A stretch of DNA of 64,000 nt, from assembly GCF_000702505.1 (NCBI RefSeq), contig NZ_JNIM01000001.1, forward strand, positions 1,054,001-1,118,000, given 5' to 3'. Under the pieces are notes generated by a model that worked only from the letters and a program-made list of their open reading frames with translations, had not been told where the DNA came from and searched no databases. Made by a program: the position numbers and the translations under genes. Source of the stretch: Thermogemmatispora carboxidivorans (lineage in GTDB: Bacteria > Chloroflexota > Ktedonobacteria > Ktedonobacterales > Ktedonobacteraceae). Below, piece after piece: positions 49,431 to 57,048 of this stretch (the stretch's first letter is position 1; each line of letters begins with the position of its first letter).

Positions 49431-50447
49431 TTACTTGATCCAACCTCGCTTGATAAGAAAGAGCAGAAGCGGCGCCATGACGGCGCGGTAGGCGGCGAAT
49501 AGTCCAAAGGGAGTGACGATCAACAAGCCAAGACACATCAGCGCAATAGCGATATTTAACAGCTGTGGGTTTCTCTCTGTAAGAGCAAGATTTGAGATAT
49601 TTTCGACTAAGAAGAGGAGTAGTCTCCCAATGACGAGAATGCAGAGTGCGGTTACGCAGCCGAACCCCCCTCTGAGGGAAGGTGGCAGGCGCAGAAGAAA
49701 AGTGCGATAGCTGAGAATAGGCCGGTAGAGTGGATGAGCCGCCCGGATAGCCTGTAGCAGGCGCTGCTGGGTCGCTTTCTCTTCAGGGTCCAGGCGGATT
49801 GCCTCCTTGAGAAGGTGCAGCGCCTGCTGAGGTCGGGTCTGGTAGTTGAGCAGAAAGTTGCCATAGTCGCTGAGGATGGCGGCATTCTGTGGTTCGAGTG
49901 CCAGGGCGCGCAGGTAGGCTTGCTGGGCCAGGTCCAGATTACCATCGACGCTGGCCTGGTAGGCGAGCAGGGCCTGCAGGCGGGCCTCTTCGGGATCAAG
50001 CTCCACGGCTTTGTAGACGTAGGGGCGAGCCTTGTCTACCTCGGGCCGCGGCTTGAGAGAGAGATAGCTTGCTCCCAGAAGATAGTAGGGCCAGGGATTC
50101 AGGGGATTAAGCTCTCGCGCCTTCTCCAACTCGGCCTGAGCCAGCAGTAGTTGCGATTTCGCCAGCAGGATCATCCCATAGAGCAGATGGTACGTGCTGG
50201 AGAGAGGGTCTAGCCGTAAGGCGTCTCGGATGGCGGCTTCGGCCTGGGCGTAGTCCTTGTTCCGCATGGCCGCTACTGCCATCAGGGCCAGGGCGCGGGT
50301 GTTCTCCGGCTGAGCGCGCAGGACCTTGCTCATCAGCTCCAGCGCCAGCTGTGGCCGCCTGAGATTCAAAGCGGCTATGGCTTTCCTATAGTTTTCCCTG
50401 ACCCCCGTGTCGCCCTGGATCTGCCTCGTCTCTTCGCTCATGGTCAT
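49431..50447 (-). CDS. TPR-repeat protein with C-terminal membrane segments
   Basis: 338 residues. At least five TPR units (YRKAIAALNLRRPQLALELM, ALALMAVAAMRNKDYAQAEAAIRDAL, HLLYGMILLAKSQLLLAQAELEKA, AYLRALALEPQNAAILSDYGNFLL, QALHLLKEAIRL), then two hydrophobic segments (GCVTALCILVIGRLLLFLV, IALMCLGLLIVTPFGLFA). Its ATG abuts the AAA gene stop (TAAATG), so the two are coupled. It probably scaffolds a complex with the AAA protein at the membrane. Confidence 0.82.
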   Translation of the reverse strand: MTMSEETRQIQGDTGVRENYRKAIAALNLRRPQLALELMSKVLRAQPENTRALALMAVAAMRNKDYAQAEAAIRDALRLDPLSSTYHLLYGMILLAKSQLLLAQAELEKARELNPLNPWPYYLLGASYLSLKPRPEVDKARPYVYKAVELDPEEARLQALLAYQASVDGNLDLAQQAYLRALALEPQNAAILSDYGNFLLNYQTRPQQALHLLKEAIRLDPEEKATQQRLLQAIRAAHPLYRPILSYRTFLLRLPPSLRGGFGCVTALCILVIGRLLLFLVENISNLALTERNPQLLNIAIALMCLGLLIVTPFGLFAAYRAVMAPLLLFLIKRGWIK

Positions 50448-51797
50448 TTACCATTTGGCCTTTTGCATGAAACGGAGCACGTCGTCGTAGAGACCTCCCT
50501 CGTTGCTATAGGTGGCGTAATTTTTTGCGGTGGCGAACCATTCGAGCGTCGAGGGACGGACCTGTTTGAGGGCTGCTAGCAAATCACTGGTGCGCAGGGG
50601 GCGCGGCTGGCCTGTTTTGAGCACCTCGCTCAGCACGGCATCTGTGGCCCGCTCGCAGACAGCGCGAATATCGGCGCCCGAGAATTTTTCCATCTGCCGG
50701 GCGAGCTGGGGGTAATCGATGGCCTCGGTAGGTTTCTCCTCCAGGAGGAGACGCAGAATCGCGCAGCGCGCCTCCAGGTCCGGGGGCGGCACAAAGAGAA
50801 TGCGGTCGAAGCGCCCGGGCCGGCGCAAGGAGCTGTCGACAAACCAGGGGCTATTTGTTGCCCCCAGCACAAGGATCTCACTATTATTGGTGGCGATGCT
50901 GTCTAGCTCTAGCAGCAGCTGATTGGTGAGGATGCGGAGGCCGTGAAAGCGCATTTGCTGGCGGCTCCCTCCGAGGGCATCCAACTCGTCAATGAAGACG
51001 ATTGCCGGGCGATTACGCCGTGCCAGCTCGAAGATCCCGTGGAGGTTCTTCTCGCTGTTCCCGATGTACATATCGAGAATATCGTGAATGGCAATGCTGA
51101 TAAATCTACACTGGCTCTCGCCCGCTGTGGCCCTGGCAAGAAAGGTTTTCCCGCATCCAGGAGGCCCATAGAGCAGGATGCCGCCGCCAATGCGTTTCCC
51201 GAAGCGTTGGAAGAGAGCGGGTTGCTGGAGTGGATAGAGGATCTGCATACGGATCTGCTCTTTGATGTCCTCCAGGCCGCCGACGTCCTTGAAGCTCACG
51301 GTGGGCTGCTCAACAAGCTCCTGATCGGCCTCCGCCTCCTCTTCTACTTCAGCAAAGCGCAGCAGGCGCAGCTTTCCTCTGATCACTATGCCTTGTCGGG
51401 CCAGCTCCTCTTCGTAGCTGCTCTCGCGCAGGCTCTCGTCGGCCTTCAGGGCCTGGTCGTAGTAATGGCCTGCGCGTTCATACTCCTGGCGCGCGAAGGC
51501 ATTTTTGGAAAGAAGCAGGTAAAGCTCGGGAGTGGCCTGCTGCTCCAGGGCGGTCTGTAAAAGCTGCTCCGCGCGCTCGAAGTCGCCGCGCTGGTAGTAG
51601 GCGCGCCCAAGGTTGACGCAGCTCGCGTGATCGTTACTGCGCTCTAGTACTGCCTGGAACTGCTCAATCGCTTCCTCGATCCGGCCCAGTCGCAGCAGCA
51701 GCTCGGCCAGATGCCTGCGCAGGGGGACGTTCTCAGGACTGACTGCCAGCGCTTCTTGGAGAATCGCAATGGTCTGCTCGTCTTCTTGATTGGTCAT
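50448..51797 (-). CDS. TPR-AAA+ ATPase (spastin/VPS4-type module)
   Basis: About 449 residues from ATG 51797 (a GTG at 51815 is in frame; neither has a strong site). N-terminal TPRs (LRRHLAELLLRLGRIEEAIEQFQAVL, YYQRGDFERAEQLLQTAL), then an AAA module with FKDVGGLEDIKEQIRMQI, Walker A GPPGCGKT, Walker B IVFIDELDAL, sensor GATNSPW and arginine fingers RRPGRFDR. The fold is the classical AAA clade like Cdc48/spastin, probably a remodelling hexamer. Coupled with the TPR gene and just upstream of the kinase, suggesting one signalling or remodelling unit. Confidence 0.87.
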   Translation of the reverse strand: MTNQEDEQTIAILQEALAVSPENVPLRRHLAELLLRLGRIEEAIEQFQAVLERSNDHASCVNLGRAYYQRGDFERAEQLLQTALEQQATPELYLLLSKNAFARQEYERAGHYYDQALKADESLRESSYEEELARQGIVIRGKLRLLRFAEVEEEAEADQELVEQPTVSFKDVGGLEDIKEQIRMQILYPLQQPALFQRFGKRIGGGILLYGPPGCGKTFLARATAGESQCRFISIAIHDILDMYIGNSEKNLHGIFELARRNRPAIVFIDELDALGGSRQQMRFHGLRILTNQLLLELDSIATNNSEILVLGATNSPWFVDSSLRRPGRFDRILFVPPPDLEARCAILRLLLEEKPTEAIDYPQLARQMEKFSGADIRAVCERATDAVLSEVLKTGQPRPLRTSDLLAALKQVRPSTLEWFATAKNYATYSNEGGLYDDVLRFMQKAKW

Positions 51798-51815
51798 CGC
51801 TTTGCTCTGCCTCAC

Positions 51816-52194
51816 TGAGACCTTGGTTTGAAGAGGATCAAGATCGGCGTACGTCCGGTCTCTTCTCCCCTCTATTGCTTTTCCTTCCTTCGAAGATGAC
51901 TTGCGCTGGGGCTGGAGATGTAACTCTCTCCTGTGCGGCTCAGCTTCTCTTTTCTACTCTTTTCTACTCTGCAAGCTAGCTGATAGCTTAGCAAGAGTCG
52001 GAGACCTCTTCTCGCTCACTATCGTCTGGGGATTCAGTCTCTGTCGATCCTGTCAAAAATAACTTTAGCAGCTCTTATGGCAAGGTGCAAGGGTGGATGG
52101 CCTCGGACGCCTGTGCCGTAAGGTGCCTGATATGTACTCCTGATGCCATCTGATGACTTTTTGGGGAAAATGTCCAGGTTGGGACCCTGACAAG
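51816..52194. promoter_or_regulatory. Intergenic region, no gene
   Basis: About 380 bp without a supported ORF. Carries a short direct repeat TTTTCTACTCT at 51950-51971 and presumably the AAA operon promoter. Confidence 0.4.
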
Positions 52195-52226
52195 GGGTGT
52201 AAGCTGCTGTCAGGCAGCTTACACCC
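52195..52226. terminator. 13-bp hairpin overlapping the end of the LysM-like gene
   Basis: GGGTGTAAGCTGC / GCAGCTTACACCC with a 6-nt loop. The right arm covers the last codon and stop of the minus-strand gene. No T-run. Confidence 0.5.
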
Positions 52227-53238
52227 GTACATAGAGCTGCTGCTGCTCGTCGTAGCGATAGACTTCGTTCCCCTTGTGGAAGGTCAGGTTGCCGTGTGCA
52301 TCCAGGCTGAGCCAGAGGAGGACACGGGTACCCTGGGGGAGATGGAGCGGGAGCTTCCAATGGTCAAGGCTGCTTGATCCAACGACGCCGAGTAGCCAGG
52401 CTCCTCCATCGTCATCGATGGTGTTCGGTTGAAATTCGTCGCAGGAAGGAGAATGATCGTCGTATGTGTCATCGATCTGGATCTGACAGGCGTGCAGAGT
52501 AGCGCCGTTAAGCGCGGTCTGAGGGTTGGCATAGGGGTAGTTGCTCATCCCGGCAACGTGCGCCAGCGGATAGGTAGCGAAGGCCCAGATCCAGGAACCG
52601 TTTTGCACGGGCACGTTGGTCGTGGCATCGACATTGACCTCTACTCCTGGGGCGATGCGCACCTGCATCGTGCACCCCTGTGAGCAGTCGATTCCCTGAT
52701 TTGGGGGAGTGGGCACGGGAATGAGTGGCGTCGGCAAAGCCTGGGGCGGTGTGGCGGGCCGCGCCTTGAGGATGATCCCGCCGAGAGCCATTAAGGGATA
52801 CTGCGGCGAGAGTCGGATGACCATCCCCGGCTGGAGCCGGTGGCAGTCTTTGCCAATAGCTGAACTTAAGGCCCGCACAGTCTCCGGTTTGGCATCACTG
52901 AAGATCTGGCTGGCGTCCATCATGTGCATTTGAACGGTCAGGATCTCGTCGCAGTTATCCCCTTCTTGTACGGTGTAGAGCAGAGAGCCTGGCTGCGGCA
53001 AGGCCCTGGCAAAGGCTGGATAGGGAGTCGGCACCGGTGTCGTCGGCACCCCTAGCGCGTAAAAAAAGCTGCTGAGAGCCGGCATGATGCGATCTCCCAG
53101 GTGAAGGCTATAGTTGAAAACGGGCGTGACAATCGCTCCAAACAGGATCAAGAGGAGCAGCAGCTTCCAGGGTATAAGACGCAACAGCGAGCGAAATGTG
53201 TCGCTTGCTCGCGGGCGTGAAGGCATGCGACTGGCCAT
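52219..53238 (-). CDS. Secreted/anchored LysM-like protein
   Basis: 339 residues. A single N-terminal anchor (IPWKLLLLLILFGAIVTPVFNY), then GSLLYTVQEGDNCDEILTVQM...LQPGMVIRLSP, which resembles a LysM peptidoglycan-binding repeat, a Pro-rich linker, and a beta-rich C-terminal domain with Cys pairs (CSQGC). Probably faces outside and binds the envelope. Monocistronic. Confidence 0.65.
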   Translation of the reverse strand: MASRMPSRPRASDTFRSLLRLIPWKLLLLLILFGAIVTPVFNYSLHLGDRIMPALSSFFYALGVPTTPVPTPYPAFARALPQPGSLLYTVQEGDNCDEILTVQMHMMDASQIFSDAKPETVRALSSAIGKDCHRLQPGMVIRLSPQYPLMALGGIILKARPATPPQALPTPLIPVPTPPNQGIDCSQGCTMQVRIAPGVEVNVDATTNVPVQNGSWIWAFATYPLAHVAGMSNYPYANPQTALNGATLHACQIQIDDTYDDHSPSCDEFQPNTIDDDGGAWLLGVVGSSSLDHWKLPLHLPQGTRVLLWLSLDAHGNLTFHKGNEVYRYDEQQQLYVRV

Positions 53239-53442
53239 AAGGTGCTCTTCCCCTCACTTCATGCCGTTTCCTGGCATGGTGCTATTATAGCAAGGCTGCG
53301 CTCTGCTGGCTATCAAGAGGGACTGGCAGGCTCCTCTTGCAGTGGAAGAATAGCTCTTAGTGTTATTCTACACTGTCCGCTATGGTTTCTTCGGGCGGAA
53401 GGATAAGGCCGAGGCTTTCTAGCGTAGGTCAGCAAAAGCCAG

Positions 53443-53506
53443 CTGACCAGAGGCTGGGGAGGAGTCAGCTTTGCGAACAGCAGCTGACTCACTGGCCTCT
53501 GGTCAG
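53443..53506. terminator. Long composite hairpin between genes
   Basis: CTGACCAGAGGC (53443-53454) pairs with GCCTCTGGTCAG (53495-53506), and inside it AGTCAGCT pairs with AGCTGACT (53463-53489). It sits ~85 bp after the carbamate-kinase-like gene. It may end the purine cluster or be a small RNA fold. The flanking 53239-53587 holds no gene. Confidence 0.5.
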
Positions 53507-53587
53507 GCAGATGCTGGTACAGACAGAGCAGTCCCTGGCGACCGCTTCCTTCAAGCAAGAGGATACCCCTTGTTGGGTCCTCCCCGC

Positions 53588-54496
53588 CTAGGGTAGCACC
53601 CAGGTGCCAGTGCGCCCGGCCAAGGCGCGCCCGATAGCCTGGGGACAGGTGAGCAAAGCAGCGCCTCCACCACGCTCCAGATAGCGGATGACGGCGCGAA
53701 TCTTTGACTGCAGGTGCTCGTTGACGAAATGTCCGGCGGCCTCATAGTGGCGCAGCTCGGCCAGGGTGAGCATGTCCAGTGGATAGGCTTGCCCCGCCTG
53801 CTGGGAGCAAAGGACTACCCTCTCGGCTGTCGTGGCGATCAGGAAGAGGTCGGCGTTCAGCTGTGTGGCCAGGAAGCTAGCGGCCAGATCGCCAGGGAGC
53901 CTGGCCTCCACCGGGTAGAGACTTCCCTCTCTATCGCGCCTCACCGGGATGCTGCCGCCGGCTGCGGCAATCACGATGAAGCCGGCCCGGAGGAGCGTTT
54001 TAATTGCCTCCTGCTCGACAATCTCCATTTGCTCCAAACACGTCCTGTTTTCTTCTTCTGTGCTTATTGCGCCGACTATGCCTGTCTCCGGCTCCTCCGT
54101 TGTCTGGGCCTCGGCCACGGGTCCGCTAGCGGGTTGGGTGAGCGTCGTCTCGCGGTCGCCCGAGCTGACAACGACCCGCGTGAGCAGGCAGGCACTGCGG
54201 CGATTCACTCCCCGGTGCTGCAGCTCATCATCCAGTGCCTGCTGGATCAGATAGCCTAGTCTCCCCTGAAGTCCCGCCAGGAGGCTTGCGGGGGACCTGG
54301 GAAGAAGAGGTTCGCCTGGCTGATCAGGCTGGGGAGTATTGTCATGGGCAATGACCACGTTCCAGCCGTTGACAATTAGGTCGACAATATGCTTTGCCGA
54401 GGTGCATATGGCCTCAAGCTGCCCAGGTCCATCCCTGTCTTTCTCGTCTTCGATGAGTGAGTTACCGCCTATGGCAACGACAGCCAGCTTGCTCAT
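53588..54496 (-). CDS. Carbamate-kinase-like protein with altered active site
   Basis: 302 residues, the length of ArcC/YqeA. VVAIGGNSL at 6-14 is the P-loop-like start and the C-terminal pattern (QSKIRAVIRYLERGGGAALLTCPQAI) fits the amino-acid-kinase fold. The strongly conserved HGNGPQVG reads HDNTPQPD (51-58), and the DKD motif expected later is PGD. Carbamate kinase makes ATP from carbamoyl phosphate in fermentative purine or arginine breakdown. This copy may be inactive, use another substrate, or be regulatory. It is last in the purine cluster, like YqeA in enteric clusters. Confidence 0.78.
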   Translation of the reverse strand: MSKLAVVAIGGNSLIEDEKDRDGPGQLEAICTSAKHIVDLIVNGWNVVIAHDNTPQPDQPGEPLLPRSPASLLAGLQGRLGYLIQQALDDELQHRGVNRRSACLLTRVVVSSGDRETTLTQPASGPVAEAQTTEEPETGIVGAISTEEENRTCLEQMEIVEQEAIKTLLRAGFIVIAAAGGSIPVRRDREGSLYPVEARLPGDLAASFLATQLNADLFLIATTAERVVLCSQQAGQAYPLDMLTLAELRHYEAAGHFVNEHLQSKIRAVIRYLERGGGAALLTCPQAIGRALAGRTGTWVLP

Positions 54497-54558
54497 TGAA
54501 CGGGTATCCTCCTCGGATAGTTCTCTTCACTGGCCAGCGAGCGTCTGCCGCGCTGCGC

Positions 54559-55800
54559 TCAGGCGCTGGCCTGCAGCTCTAGAGAGTGCAGCCCTTCGCT
54601 GCCTCTAGCGAGCGTGACAAGCTCATCCTCGCGTTGCTCGACTGTCTCACCGCTGCGCTGGCCGCTAGCCGTGGCTAGCAGGACGACCGTCTCTTGGCGT
54701 CTGATCTTGCCTTCCTCAAGCAGCTGCAGCAGGGCCGCATAGGAGGCTGCTCCCGCTGGTTCGACGAAGATACCGGTCAGAGCGGCCAGCTCCTGGCGAG
54801 CCTTAAGCAGGGCCTCATCGCTGACAGTGATCCCAAAGCCGCCGCTCTGGCGCACGTGGCGCAGGGCCATCGCTCCGTTGTGAGGACGACCGACTGCGAG
54901 GCTCGCCATCTGGGTTGTCGGGGAAATGGCCTCTGGCTGGCGCAGGCTCTCGTTACCAAGGGAGCGCACGAATGCCGGGGCGCCTTCTGTCTGCACTGCG
55001 ATGAGGCGTGGAATCTGGCGGACGATGCCGAGCTGGCGCAAGTCTTCGAAGCCGCGGTAGATGCCGCTGATCAAGCCACCATCGGCCACGGGTACGAGAA
55101 TGGCGTCGGGAGCGGCATGCCCCAATTGCTCGGCGATTTCCAGACCGACGGTCTTAAGCCCTTCGACAATATAGGGATTGTAGCCGATATTGACGTTGTA
55201 CCAGCCGAATTTCGCCGTGGCCTCGACGCTCAGGTCAAAGGCATCGTCGTAGCTGCCGTCGATCGCGAAGATTCTGGCGCCGCAGAGCTGCAGGGTCCCG
55301 GCGAGCTGGCGAGCGCTGCGCAGGGGGAGAAAGAGCTGACAGCTCAGTCCCAGGGCTGCCGCCTGCTGACTCAGCGCCAGGGCGCTGTTGCCTGTTGAGG
55401 CGCAGACCAGCTTGCGTTCCTCTGGCAGGGCCAGGCTGGTCGCGACAAAGGCTCCACGGTCAGTGTATGAGCCGCTGGGATTGCGCGTTTCGTCCTTGAG
55501 CCAGAGATTGCGCATATTGAGATGCTTGCGTAGTCGCTCTGCCGGGTAGAGCGGCGTTCCCCCGGCGATCAGCGGCGGCAGGCGGTTGCCGTAGGGAATG
55601 GGTAGAAAGGGACGATAGCGCCGGATTGAGGGATCACGGCTCTCGGCGTGGTAATTCCAACGAATCTGGTCATAGTCATAATGAACTAAAAGAGTGCCTT
55701 GGGGACTGCAGTTCGGGCAGGTGTAGGTAACGCTACCCGGAGTATAGCTGCTGCCGCAAAGAACACATTCCAGCTTGAGAATATGGCTCGCTAACAGCAT
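54559..55800 (-). CDS. Threonine-synthase-like fold, PLP lysine missing
   Basis: 413 residues. N-terminal zinc ribbon C12-C15/C28-C31, then the type II PLP fold: ETRNPSGSYTDRGAF (106-118), STGNSALALSQQAAALG, VPVADGGLISGIYRG, and GIFVEPAGAASYAALL. The canonical NPTGSFKDRG lysine that binds PLP is Thr113. Codons are clean and the rest of the fold is intact, so this is a real change rather than a frameshift. It may be a pseudoenzyme, use another chemistry, or bind a ligand as a regulator. In purine clusters of enterics a PLP lyase (YgeX) occupies a similar place. Confidence 0.82.
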   Translation of the reverse strand: MLLASHILKLECVLCGSSYTPGSVTYTCPNCSPQGTLLVHYDYDQIRWNYHAESRDPSIRRYRPFLPIPYGNRLPPLIAGGTPLYPAERLRKHLNMRNLWLKDETRNPSGSYTDRGAFVATSLALPEERKLVCASTGNSALALSQQAAALGLSCQLFLPLRSARQLAGTLQLCGARIFAIDGSYDDAFDLSVEATAKFGWYNVNIGYNPYIVEGLKTVGLEIAEQLGHAAPDAILVPVADGGLISGIYRGFEDLRQLGIVRQIPRLIAVQTEGAPAFVRSLGNESLRQPEAISPTTQMASLAVGRPHNGAMALRHVRQSGGFGITVSDEALLKARQELAALTGIFVEPAGAASYAALLQLLEEGKIRRQETVVLLATASGQRSGETVEQREDELVTLARGSEGLHSLELQASA

Positions 55801-55973
55801 AGAACCTGTCCTTTATGTATGTGAAGTCAGTTGAGTTGAGTTGTTATGTGGCTGGCAGGGGCCGACTTTGGCCTCTACCAGCCTTGTTGCCTGTTCTGTA
55901 GGTGAGTGGGTGGGAGAGAGGTGCTTGCATTGGTGCTCCACTGATCCCACCGCTTGCTATTATGACACATGGG

Positions 55974-57011
55974 TTAGCCTGACTGTGACACATGGGTGTG
56001 TTTGACCAGGGAGCGATCGATGCTGGCCAGGTGAGGGCAGCCTGAGAGGGCCATCGCCTGCTCCAGCTCTTCGCGTAGGATGGTCAGGATCTCGGCCACT
56101 CCCTCGGCTCCGTTAACGGCCAGGCCCCAGAGCGGGGGGCGCCCAACGAGGACCGCCCGCGCGCCCAGGGCCAGGGCCTTGAGGATGTCGGTGCCGCGTC
56201 TGATCCCGCCATCCAGGTAGACCTCGCAGCGTCCCGCCACAGCCTCCACGATCTCGGGCAGGACTTCGATGCTGGCGGGTACGCCGTCGAGCTGGCGCCC
56301 TCCGTGATTCGAGACGATGATGGCGTCGATCCCATACTCACAGGCCCGCTGGGCGTCCTCGCCTCTCAGAATGCCTTTCAACATCAGTGGCAGGCGAGTG
56401 AGTGAGCGCAGCCAGGGAATGATCTCCCAGGTGCAGGAGGGATCAGGCTGGTCACCCTCGCTCTCATGCTCAAAATTGGCCTTGCGGATGCTGCGACTGA
56501 GTGGGTGGCGCGCGGTGCGCTCTTTATTTCCCCAGCGCGGCGTGTCAACCGTCAGCACCAGGCCCTGATAGCCAGCGGCTTCAGCTCGCTCGACCAGGCG
56601 CTGGGCGGTCGGGCGCGTGGTGATATAGAGCTGGAACCAGAGTGGTCCACTGGCGGCGGCGGCTACCTCCTCCAGACTGCGGCTGGCCGAGGTGCTCACT
56701 ACTAGCAAGGTGCCAGCCAGGGCTGCCCCTCGGGCCATCTCACACTCTCCTTCGGGATGCGCCAGGGTTTGCAGAGCCGTTGGCGCAATGAGAATGGGCA
56801 TCGGCAGACTCGTACCGAGCACCGTTGTCGTCAGGTCAATCTGACTGACGTCAACCAGGACCCGTGGCCTGAGTTTGATGCGCTCAAAAGCGCTGCGATT
56901 GGCCCGTAGCGTCACTTCATCCTCTGCTCCACAGGCGTAGTAAACCCAAGAGCTGGTGTCCAGACGCTCACGGGCCAAGGCCTCGTAGTCGAAGACGTTA
57001 AGCAGATCCAT
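55974..57011 (-). CDS. FMN-dependent alpha-hydroxyacid dehydrogenase
   Basis: About 345 residues from ATG 57011 (AAGGAGGAAAAGG upstream); the frame extends to 57203 but overlaps the neighbour. TIM barrel of the lactate/glycolate oxidase family: LIAPTALQTLAHPEGE, STSASRSLEEVA, LTVDTPRWGNKER, then the active-site SNHGGRQLDG (His, Arg) and the phosphate-binding YLDGGIRRGTDILKALALGARAVLVGRP. It oxidises a 2-hydroxyacid using FMN. Located between the xanthine-dehydrogenase-like gene and the PLP-fold gene, so its substrate may come from purine breakdown (for example glycolate or ureidoglycolate); this is inference. Confidence 0.85.
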   Translation of the reverse strand: MDLLNVFDYEALARERLDTSSWVYYACGAEDEVTLRANRSAFERIKLRPRVLVDVSQIDLTTTVLGTSLPMPILIAPTALQTLAHPEGECEMARGAALAGTLLVVSTSASRSLEEVAAAASGPLWFQLYITTRPTAQRLVERAEAAGYQGLVLTVDTPRWGNKERTARHPLSRSIRKANFEHESEGDQPDPSCTWEIIPWLRSLTRLPLMLKGILRGEDAQRACEYGIDAIIVSNHGGRQLDGVPASIEVLPEIVEAVAGRCEVYLDGGIRRGTDILKALALGARAVLVGRPPLWGLAVNGAEGVAEILTILREELEQAMALSGCPHLASIDRSLVKHTHVSQSG

Positions 57012-57048
57012 TGTCCTTGTCCTTTTCCTCCTTCGCTTCTTTGCTTTC

